From NCBI GenBank assembly GCA_902790135.1, contig CADAQM010000002.1, positions 1-64,000 of the forward strand: 64,000 nucleotides of DNA, read 5' to 3'. The notes under the pieces were generated by a model. The model saw nothing but the letters and a program-made list of their open reading frames with translations. It made no database searches and was not told the DNA's origin. This stretch comes from an uncultured Coriobacteriaceae bacterium (GTDB lineage Bacteria; Actinomycetota; Coriobacteriia; Coriobacteriales; Atopobiaceae). Positions 25,076 through 33,371 of this stretch are shown piece after piece (within the stretch, counting starts at the first letter, position 1; every line of letters starts with the position of its first letter). The position numbers and the translations under genes were made by a program.

Positions 25076-25120
25076 AAGGGGCTCGTACGGTAGGCATATC
25101 CCCTACCGTACGAGCCCCTT
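25076..25120 (-). terminator. 19-bp stem terminator after trxB
   Basis: Perfect 19-bp inverted repeat (starts AAGGGGCTCGTACGGTAGG), 7-base loop. On the minus strand it lies 31 bp after the trxB stop and is followed by a TTTGTGTG stretch. Confidence 0.8.
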
Positions 25121-25150
25121 ACTCAGATCATATGGACCGAAAAGGTGTGA

Positions 25151-26101
25151 TTAGCCCTCGACGGGATGGCCAAGATAAGCTGATGCGCTCGTTGCGGCGA
25201 TGGCACCATCGGCAGCGGCCGTGACGATCTGGCGCAGCGGCTTCTGGCGAAGGTCGCCTGCCACAAACAGACCGGGTGTCTTGGTGGCCATGCGCTCGTC
25301 TGCCACCACGTATCCAGCCGCATCGAGCTCGACCATGCCCTCAAGCAGCTGGGTTGCCGGCACGCGGCCGACAAATACGAACACGCCGAAGCCGCCCTCG
25401 TCATAGCTCTCGACGTAGGTCTCACCCGTGCTGTTGTCGCGCAGGGTGACCTCCTTCAGCATCATGCCACCATCGACGGCGGTGATACTTGTGAGGTACC
25501 TGATGGTGACCTTGGGGTTCTCCTCGAGCTCGTTGATCACGGCAGCCTGCGCGCGCATGTGGTCCTTGCGCACGATTACGTCAACCTTGTCGGCAAAGCG
25601 GGTCAGGAACAGGGCCTCCTCGCCAGCAGAGTTGCCTCCACCGATGACGTAGACCTTCTTGCCGCGATAGAACATGCCGTCGCAGGTTGCACAATACGAC
25701 ACGCCATGTCCAGCGAAGGCCTCCTCGCCCTCGAAGCCAGCGTGACGCGGCGTTGCGCCACCGGCCACGATGACCGTCTTGGCCTCCAGGTTGCCAGCAG
25801 GCGTCTGCACGGTAAAGAGACCAGTCTCCTCGTCCTTGACGACCTTCTCCACGTTGGTAATCGAGATCTTGGCACCAAGGTCTTCGGCTTGACGCTGCAT
25901 GGCATCGATGAGCGAGAAGCCATCGGTATGCGGAACGCCCGGATAGTTGTCGATGTCGCTCGTGATGATGACCTGGCCACCGACGGCCTCCTGCTCGATC
26001 ACAACGGTGTCGAGCATGGCGCGCTTTGCGTATATTGCCGCAGAAAGACCAGCGGGACCGGCTCCAATGATGACGAGGTCATAGACGTGCTGATCGGACA
26101 T
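25151..26101 (-). CDS. trxB: Thioredoxin-disulfide reductase
   Basis: A 316-residue FAD/NADPH flavoprotein that reduces thioredoxin. The FAD-binding [13 protein letters not shown] is at residues 13-25, the redox-active CATC at 137-140, the NADPH-binding [10 protein letters not shown] follows, and the C-terminal FAD motif is [32 protein letters not shown] precedes ATG 26101. Monocistronic: a promoter with inverted-repeat operator lies upstream (26116-26165) and a strong terminator downstream. Confidence 0.96.
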   Translation of the reverse strand: MSDQHVYDLVIIGAGPAGLSAAIYAKRAMLDTVVIEQEAVGGQVIITSDIDNYPGVPHTDGFSLIDAMQRQAEDLGAKISITNVEKVVKDEETGLFTVQTPAGNLEAKTVIVAGGATPRHAGFEGEEAFAGHGVSYCATCDGMFYRGKKVYVIGGGNSAGEEALFLTRFADKVDVIVRKDHMRAQAAVINELEENPKVTIRYLTSITAVDGGMMLKEVTLRDNSTGETYVESYDEGGFGVFVFVGRVPATQLLEGMVELDAAGYVVADERMATKTPGLFVAGDLRQKPLRQIVTAAADGAIAATSASAYLGHPVEG

Positions 26102-26115
26102 GACGCTCTCCTTCC

Positions 26116-26165
26116 AGTTAGTTTGTGTACTAACTTATTGTGTCACAGTTAGTATTGTCGTGCAA
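26116..26165 (-). promoter_or_regulatory. trxB promoter with repeated AGTTAGT operator half-sites
   Basis: Reading the minus strand, TTGCAC (26165-26160), a 17-bp spacer and CACAAT (26142-26137) form the promoter. A perfect 7-bp inverted repeat AGTTAGT-N6-ACTAACT (26116-26135) lies just downstream of the -10, and a third half-site AGTTAGT (26147-26153) lies in the spacer. This suggests a dedicated, perhaps redox-sensing, regulator; none is identified. Confidence 0.5.
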
Positions 26166-26171
26166 GAAGAT

Positions 26172-26201
26172 GCGAGCACCCAGAGGTATCCAGGTGCCCG
26201 C
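26172..26201 (-). terminator. Hairpin terminator after dut
   Basis: GCGAGCACC / GGTGCCCGC stem (one mismatch) with a 12-base loop, 16 bp after the dut stop on the minus strand, followed by TCTTCTTGC. Confidence 0.55.
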
Positions 26202-26216
26202 AAGGATTCATCATGT

Positions 26217-26672
26217 CTACTGCGAGACGCCGCTCGAGCCAAAGCCGCCAGCGCCACGATCGGTTTCGTCAAGCTCAGTAACCTCAACCAGCTTGACTAC
26301 GGGAACCTTCTGGATGACAAGCTGTGCGATACGATCCCCGCGCTTGACCTCAATGGTGTGGGTTGGATCGAAGTTGATGGCGCAGATCTTTAGCTCACCC
26401 CGATAATGGGCATCAATGAGGCCGGGAGTGTTGGCCATCGAGAGGCCCTGCTTGAGGGCCAGGCCACTGCGCGGCTGGACGAATCCCGCATAGCCCTCGG
26501 GAATAGCGATCGCTAGCCCCGTCGAGATGAGCCTGCGCTCAAAGGGCTTGAGGCTTACATCCTCGGCCGAGCGAAGATCGAGACCGGCATCCCCCTCATA
26601 TGCGTAGCCTGGAATCTCTACGTCGGGATCGATGCGTTTGATGGGAACGGCTATGGTGTCGGATTCAATCAC
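26217..26672 (-). CDS. dut: dUTP diphosphatase
   Basis: A 151-residue homotrimeric dUTPase that hydrolyses dUTP to dUMP. Conserved motifs appear in order: AGLDLRSAE (motif 1), QPRSGLALKQG (2), GLIDAHYRGELK (3), RGDRIAQLVIQ (4) and the glycine-rich tail RGAGGFGSSG (5). The start at 26672 overlaps the nrdR stop by 4 bp (ATGA), so it is translationally coupled to nrdR; both concern deoxynucleotide supply. Confidence 0.96.
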   Translation of the reverse strand: MIESDTIAVPIKRIDPDVEIPGYAYEGDAGLDLRSAEDVSLKPFERRLISTGLAIAIPEGYAGFVQPRSGLALKQGLSMANTPGLIDAHYRGELKICAINFDPTHTIEVKRGDRIAQLVIQKVPVVKLVEVTELDETDRGAGGFGSSGVSQ

Positions 26673-27115
26673 ATTAGGCTCCGTAGCTCTTCGCTGAACT
26701 CGTCGATATCTTTGAAGTCGCGGTACACGGAGGCAAATCGCACGTAGGCTACCTTGTCCACGTCAATCAATTGTTGGAGAACCATCTTGCCGAGCTCCTC
26801 AGACGAGACCTCTGTGATGCCGCGGTCGCGCAGCTCGCTCTCGATAGAGCTGATCAGCGCCTCGAGCTCGTCGATGTGCATGTTGCGCTTGACGGTAGCG
26901 GTCAGAAGGCCACGCATGATCTTGGACCTGTCGAAGGTCTCCTTGCGCCCATCACGCTTTACGACCATGAGAGGCATGTCCTCGCGCCTCTCATAGGTGG
27001 TAAAGCGACAACCACATCTGATGCACTCACGACGACGCCTGATGGCATCGTTGTTCTCTGAAGGACGAGAATCCACAACCTTTGATTCGTCACATCCACA
27101 TTTTGGGCAGCGCAT
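26669..27115 (-). CDS. nrdR: Transcriptional repressor NrdR
   Basis: A 148-residue zinc-ribbon plus ATP-cone repressor of ribonucleotide reductase operons. The N-terminal zinc ribbon is MRCPKCGCDESKVVDSR to CIRCGCRFTTYERRE. The ATP-cone (VVKRDGRKETFDRSKIMRGLL) senses dATP/ATP. ATG 27115 has GGGAGAG 5-8 bases upstream; an in-frame start at 27148 would extend past the conserved MRCP start and is rejected. First gene of the nrdR-dut pair. No nrd genes lie in the window. Confidence 0.96.
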   Translation of the reverse strand: MRCPKCGCDESKVVDSRPSENNDAIRRRRECIRCGCRFTTYERREDMPLMVVKRDGRKETFDRSKIMRGLLTATVKRNMHIDELEALISSIESELRDRGITEVSSEELGKMVLQQLIDVDKVAYVRFASVYRDFKDIDEFSEELRSLM

Positions 27116-27265
27116 TTCTCTCCCTTGATACCTTGTTTCGCATAGCAATCAGCAGCTGTATGAACATAGCCACTTCCACTCGTTAACACTCGCAAAAAGT
27201 ATAGCTAGTTTAACAACCGTCTAGACACTCTTTAAAACAAATTATCAGCACTTTTGAAAGAAATG

Positions 27266-27673
27266 CTACTTACCAGCCTTGGGCACTACGAGCTTTATGC
27301 CAGTAGCCAAATACGAGCTCTCGAGGTTATTTGACTCGCAGATGTGATTGGCCACCTGCTGCGTGGTGCAGCCACTCACCGGATGGGCCTCAGCGATGCT
27401 CCAGAGGGAGTCGCCGCTGACAACCGTGATCGTCTCATACGAGGAAGCATCGAAGGCGCTCTGCAGGCGAGCCTCGGTTGAGAGGTCGGTATAGAGCCAC
27501 GTTCCAGCAAACACGACAAGCGACACCAGGGCAATGACGACAACACAAAGCACGTCGCAGCGCCGAGCCTGAGGACGATTGAGCCCGCCCTCGATGACCT
27601 TGAACTTGGGGCGATCGTAGGCCAGGGCAACGGAGGCATCGTTGGGCATGGTGCTGCAGGCGTTGGTTTGCAT
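27266..27673 (-). CDS. LysM-domain membrane protein, probable SOS division inhibitor (YneA-like)
   Basis: A 135-residue protein with a cytoplasmic N-terminus of about 40 residues, one membrane helix (VLCVVVIALVSLVVFAGTWLY, near residues 41-61) and an extracellular LysM domain (ETITVVSGDSLWSIAEAHP... LATGIKLVVP). Size, topology and its position divergent to lexA match YneA/DivS-type proteins that delay division during DNA damage; the family link is inference. A LexA box lies in its promoter spacer (27771-27784). GAGAGGAGC precedes ATG 27673. Confidence 0.8.
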   Translation of the reverse strand: MQTNACSTMPNDASVALAYDRPKFKVIEGGLNRPQARRCDVLCVVVIALVSLVVFAGTWLYTDLSTEARLQSAFDASSYETITVVSGDSLWSIAEAHPVSGCTTQQVANHICESNNLESSYLATGIKLVVPKAGK

Positions 27674-27736
27674 GTGTTAGCTCCTCTCGCGTGTGTGCCT
27701 GTTCTAGTTTTAGAGGACGCCAAGGACAATAATTGG

Positions 27737-27766
27737 TTGCCAAATCAGAACGTGCGTACTATACTA
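27737..27766 (+). promoter_or_regulatory. lexA promoter with LexA box
   Basis: TTGCCA (27737-27742), 17-bp spacer, TATACT (27760-27765). GAACGTGCGTAC (27748-27759), one base off GAAC-N4-GTTC, lies inside the spacer, consistent with autoregulation. A further weaker match AGAACATTTGTTTG is at 27798-27811. Confidence 0.6.
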
Positions 27767-27789
27767 ACCTCAAACAATTGTTCGGTCAA
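27761..27789 (-). promoter_or_regulatory. LysM-gene promoter with LexA box
   Basis: On the minus strand TTGACC (27789-27784), a 17-bp spacer and TAGTAT (27766-27761). CGAACAATTGTTTG (27784-27771) fills the spacer and matches GAAC-N4-GTTC at all but one position. Confidence 0.65.
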
Positions 27790-27837
27790 CACTTTTTAGA
27801 ACATTTGTTTGTTCTTTCCAACACCCGAGGAGGGGCA

Positions 27838-28494
27838 ATGGCACGCGACAAGCTCAGCAAGCGCCAAATGGCCATCTACGAGTACATCTGCACGTACACC
27901 AAGGAGAAGGGCTACCCGCCCTCTGTGCGTGAGATTGGCGCAGCGGTTGGTCTCGCGTCACCATCTACGGTTCACATGCATCTCAAGGTGCTGCAGGAGC
28001 GCGGCTTCATCAAGCGCGACTCCAAGAAGCCTCGCACAATCGAGGTCGTCTCTCACGAGTCCTCGGAGTCCCCTGAGCAGCCCAAGGTGGTCTCCCCCAC
28101 CGAGGACGTCGCCTCCAACGAGATGCACTTGCCTTTGGTCGGCCGCGTGGCTGCCGGTATGCCTATCCTTGCCGAGCAGAACGTAGAGGAGACCCTCACG
28201 CTTCCCACCAGCATCGTGGGTGACGCCAGCTCCTTCATCCTTCGCGTGCGTGGCGAGTCCATGATCAACGCTGGCATCTATGACGGCGACTACATCGTCG
28301 TCAAGGAGCAGGACGACGCCCATGACGGCGAGATTGTCGTCGCGCTCATGGATGATTCCGCTACCGTCAAGACCTTCTATCGCGAGCGTGACCGCATTCG
28401 CCTGCAGCCCGAGAACGACACCATGGATCCCATCTACGTCACCAACCCGACCATCCTCGGTCGCGTAACAGCGCTCATCAGGTCCATCTCGTAG
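27838..28494 (+). CDS. lexA: LexA repressor
   Basis: The 218-residue SOS repressor. An N-terminal winged helix (KLSKRQMAIYEYICTYTKEKGYPPSVREIGAAVGLASPSTVHMHL) binds DNA. The C-terminal latent protease has the self-cleavage site A106-G107 in VGRVAAGMP, catalytic S141 in RGESMINAGI and K178 in DSATVKTFY. ATG 27838 has GAGGAGGGG just ahead; upstream in-frame starts would run through the LexA boxes and are rejected. RecA, encoded at 36983-38095, stimulates its cleavage. Confidence 0.97.
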   Translation: MARDKLSKRQMAIYEYICTYTKEKGYPPSVREIGAAVGLASPSTVHMHLKVLQERGFIKRDSKKPRTIEVVSHESSESPEQPKVVSPTEDVASNEMHLPLVGRVAAGMPILAEQNVEETLTLPTSIVGDASSFILRVRGESMINAGIYDGDYIVVKEQDDAHDGEIVVALMDDSATVKTFYRERDRIRLQPENDTMDPIYVTNPTILGRVTALIRSIS

Positions 28495-28497
28495 CCG

Positions 28498-29286
28498 ATG
28501 GTTTGCACGACTTCCCAAACACAACAGTCAGACCTGCCATCCGCTTCTTCTGAGCGGATGGCTGTCTTTGACGTGGTGAGGGGCTTTTCGGTCATATCGA
28601 TGGTCCTCTTCCACTTCTGCTACGACCTGCGCTTCATCTATGGTTATGACCTTGACTTCTTCAAGCCGCCATTCCAAGACGTATGGCGGTCGTCCATCTC
28701 CTGGACGTTCCTGTTCATAGCTGGTTGCATGTGTTCGTTCTCGCGCAACGGCTACAAGAGGGCGTTGCGCTATCTAGCTGCCGCCGCGGCCGTGTTCGTA
28801 GTCACCACCATAGTCGCCGTCGATGTACCCATCAGCTTTGGGATCATCTTCTGCATGGGTGCCAGTACGCTCATCGAGAGTTTTCTCGCCAATCATGGCG
28901 TGGTGCTCAAGGGGCTTCCCGCAGCGGCATTGCTCTTTGTGGCCTTCATCGCGCTTCAGGGAATAACGCGAGGTTACATCGGCATCGGTTCCCTTGTCTT
29001 GCATCTGCCGCGCGAACTCTATGCCACGCCCTACCTTTCTTTTCTGGGCTTTCCCGGTGGTGGATTTGCGTCGGGGGACTACTACCCCATTCTCCCCTAC
29101 ACATTGATGTTCTTGGTAGGCACAAGCGTTGGGCGCTACTGGAAGGAGACGGGCTATCCGTCCTTCTTCTCCAAGGTAGACTGCAAGCCGCTTGCCTTTG
29201 TCGGTCGCCATGCGCTACCGGTGTACCTGGCTCACCAGCCCTTGCTCATAGGGGTTTGTGAGCTCTTGGAGCTACTGGGTAATTAG
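28498..29286 (+). CDS. DUF1624 / heparan-alpha-glucosaminide N-acetyltransferase-like membrane protein
   Basis: A 262-residue integral membrane protein with about seven helices. The opening VFDVVRGFSVISMVLFHFCYDL is the signature of the DUF1624/HGSNAT acyltransferase-like family, including the catalytic-type His. The function in bacteria is presumed acyl transfer to a cell-surface molecule. It starts 3 bp after the lexA stop, so reinitiation is possible; an in-frame ATG at 28558 sits at the edge of a 9-bp hairpin (28537-28561) and is an alternative start. No strong Shine-Dalgarno supports either. Confidence 0.8.
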   Translation: MVCTTSQTQQSDLPSASSERMAVFDVVRGFSVISMVLFHFCYDLRFIYGYDLDFFKPPFQDVWRSSISWTFLFIAGCMCSFSRNGYKRALRYLAAAAAVFVVTTIVAVDVPISFGIIFCMGASTLIESFLANHGVVLKGLPAAALLFVAFIALQGITRGYIGIGSLVLHLPRELYATPYLSFLGFPGGGFASGDYYPILPYTLMFLVGTSVGRYWKETGYPSFFSKVDCKPLAFVGRHALPVYLAHQPLLIGVCELLELLGN

Positions 29287-29296
29287 CCATCCACCA

Positions 29297-29318
29297 GCAG
29301 CCGTTATCACACGGCTGC
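29297..29318. terminator. Hairpin between convergent DUF1624 and hflX genes
   Basis: Perfect 8-bp stem GCAGCCGT-TATCAC-ACGGCTGC in the 51-bp space between a plus-strand and a minus-strand gene end. No T run, so moderate strength. Confidence 0.5.
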
Positions 29319-29337
29319 CCGATAGCGACCCTCTTGC

Positions 29338-30636
29338 CTAAGAGTTGTCTTCCACCTTGTACGGTGCCAAGAAGTCATGCATTCGCTTGGATGCGCGGAC
29401 AGTGGCCAGAAGGCCGTCCTGCACGTATTCCTCGCGAATCACCTGGCAGCGCTCGTGGATCATCTTGATCAGCATGCCCTTGCTATACGGCACGACTACC
29501 GTGATCGTGACGTCGCCATCTGAGGCTTCTTGCGCGATGCGATACAACAAGCCTGCCGCACCCTGGCCCTCAAGGGCTGATATCTGCACGGACTCGGGAT
29601 GTGCCACGGCAAGCGCCTGACGCTCGTCGCTCGTGAGCAGGTCGCACTTGTTGTAGACCACTACCGAGCGAATGTCCGAAGCGCCAATCTCCCTAAGCAC
29701 ATCGTCCACGGCGTCCAGTTGCTTGGGTGCATGCTCGTCTGAGGCATCCACCACCTTGAGCACGAGATCGGCTGCCAAGGTCTCTGCCAACGTCGACTTA
29801 AACGACTCAATCAGCTTGGTTGGGAGCTTCTGAATGAACCCTACCGTGTCGGTGATGGTAATCTTGCGGCCCTCGTCAAGGTCGAGCGAGCGGGTCGTGG
29901 GATCCAAGGTCGCAAAGAGCTCGTCTTGCACATAGACATCAGAGCCCGTCAGGCGGTTGAGCAGCGTGGACTTGCCAGCATTGGTGTATCCGACCAACGC
30001 CACGCGATAGATGCCAGACTCCCAACGCGCCTTACTCTGGACGCCGCGTCGACGCTCGAGACGAGCAAGCTCGTCGGTGAGGGTTGAGATGCGCTTGCGA
30101 ATGAGTCGACGGTCGACCTCGAGCTGACTCTCGCCCTGGCCGAAGCGACTGCCGATACCGCCGCGGGTCTGCTCACCCACAAGGTGGCTCCACATGCCAC
30201 GAAGTCTGGGAAGCACGTATTGCAGCTGCGCTAGCTGTACCTGCAGACGACCCTCACGCGTACGCGCATGCTCGCCAAAGATGTCGAGTATGAGCGCGGT
30301 GCGGTCGATGACCTTTGTTGGCTCCTTGAAGGCCCGCTCGAGGTTGAATTGCTGCGAGGGGCTGAGTTCGTCATCGAAGATCACGACGTCGGCATCGCGT
30401 GCAGCCACAAGATCGGCAACCTCACGCACCTTGCCGCTGCCGATATAGGTCTTAGGGATGGGGTGGTCGAGACGCTGCGTGACGATCTGGACAACCTCGG
30501 CTCCATCGGTCTCGGTGAGACGTGCGAGCTCGGCCAGTGACTCTTCGATGGACCAGTCCCCCTTGCCATAGTCGACGCCCACAAGGATGGCCCGCTCGGG
30601 TACGGGAGCCGTGCTCAGAGGCTTGAAGCGTCCCAT
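29338..30636 (-). CDS. hflX: GTPase HflX
   Basis: A 432-residue ribosome-associated GTPase that splits stalled or hibernating 70S ribosomes. The N-terminal HflX domain (DDELSPSQQFNLE, VIDRTALILDIFGEHARTREGRLQVQLAQL, GIGSRFGQGESQLE) precedes the G domain with P-loop GYTNAGKSTLLNRL, DTVGF and NKCD. The start ATG at 30636 is just past the miaA stop and is preferred to one 18 bp upstream. Last gene of spoVS-miaB-miaA-hflX. Confidence 0.93.
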   Translation of the reverse strand: MGRFKPLSTAPVPERAILVGVDYGKGDWSIEESLAELARLTETDGAEVVQIVTQRLDHPIPKTYIGSGKVREVADLVAARDADVVIFDDELSPSQQFNLERAFKEPTKVIDRTALILDIFGEHARTREGRLQVQLAQLQYVLPRLRGMWSHLVGEQTRGGIGSRFGQGESQLEVDRRLIRKRISTLTDELARLERRRGVQSKARWESGIYRVALVGYTNAGKSTLLNRLTGSDVYVQDELFATLDPTTRSLDLDEGRKITITDTVGFIQKLPTKLIESFKSTLAETLAADLVLKVVDASDEHAPKQLDAVDDVLREIGASDIRSVVVYNKCDLLTSDERQALAVAHPESVQISALEGQGAAGLLYRIAQEASDGDVTITVVVPYSKGMLIKMIHERCQVIREEYVQDGLLATVRASKRMHDFLAPYKVEDNS

Positions 30637-30637
30637 A

Positions 30638-31582
30638 TCAGGCGTTCCCCGCAATGTCGCGCGGCTGGAGAAGATCGACTACGATACGCGTGGCAGCGGC
30701 ATCACGGTCAGCTACGTCTATCCAGCGAACGCGCTTGTCATGCTTGAACCACGAGATCTGACGCTTGGCGTAGCGGCGAGTGCGCGTCTTGATGCGCTCA
30801 CGGGCAGCATCCATGGTGCAGTCACCCTCCAGAGCCTCCAAGACCTCCTTGTAACCGATGGCCTGTGCAGCCGTCTTGGTCTGCGCGAGCCCCTGCTCAC
30901 GCAGACGGGAGACCTCCTCGACCAATCCGCGCTCGAACATCTCGTCCACTCGACGCTCAATGCGGCGATAGAGCACGTCACGATCGCAGGCAACGCCCCA
31001 GATGCGCACGTCGTAGATATCCTTGAGCTCGCTGAGGCCCTCGTGATGCTCAGCATAGGAGACGCCCTCATCGAGCATCTCAAGCGCGCGAATCACGCGC
31101 CGGGCGTTGTTGGCGTGAATGAGCGCAGCACTGGCCGGATCCTTCTGCGCAAGGAGGGCATACAGGGCCTCGGGACCTTCCTTGTCAAGCATGGACTCGT
31201 AGACAAGGCGGTGCGCGCCGCCCACCTCTCCGGCAGGAAAGCGCATGTCACTCACGATGGCATTTAGATAGAGCCCAGTGCCTCCGCAGAGGACGGGCGT
31301 CTTGCGCTGACCCAGCAGCTGTTCCACGCAGATGCGTGCATCACGCTGATAGAGCTTTACGGAGTAGTCCTCGGTGATGTCTGCCACATCCACCATGAGC
31401 AGCGGACACTTGCGGTCGGTGGGTGGAATCTTGTCCGTACCGATGTCCATACCGCGGTACACCTGCATTGCGTCAACGGAGATGACGGAGGTCTTGAGCT
31501 CGCTGGCGATGCGCTCTGAGAGCGCGCTCTTGCCGGATGCGGTCGGTCCGACGATCGCAATGAGCGGACCAGGCAGGCTCAT
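30638..31582 (-). CDS. miaA: tRNA dimethylallyltransferase
   Basis: A 314-residue enzyme that adds dimethylallyl to A37 of tRNAs reading UNN codons. The P-loop IVGPTASGKSALSERIA is at residues 10-26; SVDAMQVYRGMDIGTDK and PVLCGGTGLYLNAI follow. The insertion and C-terminal RRYAKRQISWFKHD (substrate binding) are complete. It overlaps miaB by 4 bp and makes the substrate for MiaB. Confidence 0.97.
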   Translation of the reverse strand: MSLPGPLIAIVGPTASGKSALSERIASELKTSVISVDAMQVYRGMDIGTDKIPPTDRKCPLLMVDVADITEDYSVKLYQRDARICVEQLLGQRKTPVLCGGTGLYLNAIVSDMRFPAGEVGGAHRLVYESMLDKEGPEALYALLAQKDPASAALIHANNARRVIRALEMLDEGVSYAEHHEGLSELKDIYDVRIWGVACDRDVLYRRIERRVDEMFERGLVEEVSRLREQGLAQTKTAAQAIGYKEVLEALEGDCTMDAARERIKTRTRRYAKRQISWFKHDKRVRWIDVADRDAAATRIVVDLLQPRDIAGNA

Positions 31583-32943
31583 CGAGGCTCCCCCTCACAG
31601 GTGCCACGGAGGTACCAGGTGCGCGCTTGATCGACATGCACGTCGACCAGCTTGCCAATCACGTCGTCACTCTGCCATCCGTCGGGCAGGTCGAAGTGCA
31701 CGGTCTGGTTCTTTGCGCTGTGTCCAACCATCACGCGATCGTCGCGCTTGGAGGTGCCCTCGACCAAGACCTCGACCAACGTGCCAAGATCTGCCTGGTT
31801 AGAGTCGTGAGAGAGCTCCGCCACCAACTGGGCAAGGCGCTCGAAGCGCTCCTGAATTACCTCATGAGGTGTGTCATCTACGATCTTTGCCGCTGGGGTG
31901 CCCGGACGCTTGGAGTAGATGAACGTGAAGGCTGAGTCGAAGCCGACCTCGCGCACGAGGGACATGGTGTCCTCGAAGTCCTGCTCGATCTCGCCGGGGA
32001 AGCCCACGATGATGTCGGTCGACAGCGCAAGCCCGGGCATTGCCGCCCTGAGGCGTCGTACGAGGTCAAGGTACTCATCGCGAGTGTAGCTGCGATGCAT
32101 GGCTTTGAGGATGCTTGTCGAGCCGCTCTGCACGGCAAGATGCAGGTGGGGCATGACGGCCGGCGTCTCTGCCATTGCGGCGATCACCTTGTCAGAAAGA
32201 TCCTTGGGGTTGGACGAGGTGAAGCGCAGGCGCTCGATGCCCGTCCTACCCACGGCGCGCAGCAGCTCGTCGAAGCGCGGCTCTCCATAGAGGTCGCGCC
32301 CGTAGGAGTTGACGTTCTGGCCGAGGAGGCAGATCTCGCGCACGCCGTCGGCTACGAGCTGCTCACACTCGGTTACCACACGCTCGAAGACGCGGCTCTT
32401 CTCGCGTCCGCGCACGTAGGGAACGATGCAGTAGGTGCAGAAGTTGTTGCACCCCGTCATGATGGGCACCCAGGCATGAAAGTCCTGGGCGCGGTGGCTC
32501 GGAAGCTCCGTCGAGAAGCCCCTACCTTCTTCGATGGTGTCGACAGCAACGCCCTTCTGGCCGCTCAGGGCCTGCTCCAGCAGGCTTGGAAGCGAGGCGA
32601 GGGCACTTGTTCCAAAGACAACGTCAACGGAGGGAATGTGGGCTCTCAGGGCCTCGCCGTCACGCTGGGCGATGCATCCGCCAACGGCGAGGACGCGCTT
32701 TCCGTGCGGCGCAGGGGCAGCGCTTACCACGGCGGAGGCCTGCCCGTAGAGTCGTGTGTCGGCGTTCTCGCGCACGCAGCAGGTCATGAACACGACAATA
32801 TCGGCCTCATCGATGGTTTCGACCTCGTTGAGGCCACAGTCATCGAGCAGACCACTCACACGCTCGGAGTCGTGCAAGTTCATCTGGCAACCGAACGTCT
32901 TGATGCAATAAGTGCGTCCGGCAAGCAGAGGATTTCGAGGCAT
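31579..32943 (-). CDS. miaB: tRNA-2-methylthio-N6-dimethylallyladenosine synthase
   Basis: A 454-residue radical-SAM methylthiotransferase. The N-terminal UPF0004 cluster has cysteines in KTFGCQMNLHDSE, FMTCCVRENA and VGGCIAQRD; the radical-SAM cluster is GCNNFCTYCIVPYVRGREKSR; the C-terminal TRAM domain ends near residue 447. It acts after MiaA on tRNA A37. The start is immediately after the spoVS stop. Confidence 0.97.
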   Translation of the reverse strand: MPRNPLLAGRTYCIKTFGCQMNLHDSERVSGLLDDCGLNEVETIDEADIVVFMTCCVRENADTRLYGQASAVVSAAPAPHGKRVLAVGGCIAQRDGEALRAHIPSVDVVFGTSALASLPSLLEQALSGQKGVAVDTIEEGRGFSTELPSHRAQDFHAWVPIMTGCNNFCTYCIVPYVRGREKSRVFERVVTECEQLVADGVREICLLGQNVNSYGRDLYGEPRFDELLRAVGRTGIERLRFTSSNPKDLSDKVIAAMAETPAVMPHLHLAVQSGSTSILKAMHRSYTRDEYLDLVRRLRAAMPGLALSTDIIVGFPGEIEQDFEDTMSLVREVGFDSAFTFIYSKRPGTPAAKIVDDTPHEVIQERFERLAQLVAELSHDSNQADLGTLVEVLVEGTSKRDDRVMVGHSAKNQTVHFDLPDGWQSDDVIGKLVDVHVDQARTWYLRGTCEGEPR

Positions 32944-33267
32944 TTAGTACATCAGCTCCTGGACGGCATCGGTATCGGTGTCGCGGGCGGCAGACTGGGG
33001 AACGAGGCGGTGCACGTACACGGCGATGCGAATGGCCGTACGACTCTCGCCATTGATGTTGATGTCAGCAAAGGTGGGCGCGCAGGAGATGTCCACTCCC
33101 GTGGGAATGAGAAAACCGCGCGCAATGGCCACAGCCTTGATGGCCTGATTCACCGCGCCTGCGCCAACGGATTGTATATTTACGGGTACGCCATCCTTCA
33201 CCATGCCGGCGATAGCTCCAGCAACTGAGGCAGGTGATGACTTGCTTGATACTTTCAGGTACTCCAT
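32944..33267 (-). CDS. spoVS: Stage V sporulation protein S homologue
   Basis: A 107-residue Alba-like protein. The signature is nearly complete: MEYLKVSSKSSPASVAGAIAGM, IQSVGAGAVNQAIKAVAIARGFLIPTGVDISCAPTF, INGESRTAIRIAVYVHR. SpoVS proteins are usually about 86 residues; this one has an extra C-terminal tail of about 20. In Bacillus it influences sporulation and division, but here no sporulation gene is visible and it leads a tRNA-modification operon, so a nucleic-acid-binding regulatory role is more likely (inference). Confidence 0.95.
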   Translation of the reverse strand: MEYLKVSSKSSPASVAGAIAGMVKDGVPVNIQSVGAGAVNQAIKAVAIARGFLIPTGVDISCAPTFADININGESRTAIRIAVYVHRLVPQSAARDTDTDAVQELMY

Positions 33268-33318
33268 GCTTTGTCTCCAGGCGCGGTTATGCTGCAGATT
33301 TGCGTCGAACGAGTTTGT

Positions 33319-33354
33319 GTAAACATATTAAGTTTACTCAATTGCACATAACAA
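33319..33354 (-). promoter_or_regulatory. Putative spoVS-operon promoter with inverted repeat
   Basis: On the minus strand TTGTTA (33354-33349), 18-bp spacer, TAATAT (33330-33325). The -10 is enclosed by an exact inverted repeat GTAAAC-N7-GTTTAC (33319-33337), an operator-like site. Confidence 0.4.
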
Positions 33355-33371
33355 TGAAAGAGCTGCTTTTG

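Noticed and set aside
27798-27811. AGAACATTTGTTTG as an independent lexA operator
   Set aside because: One half-site deviates and it lies in the leader, so it is mentioned only as auxiliary to the two promoter sites.
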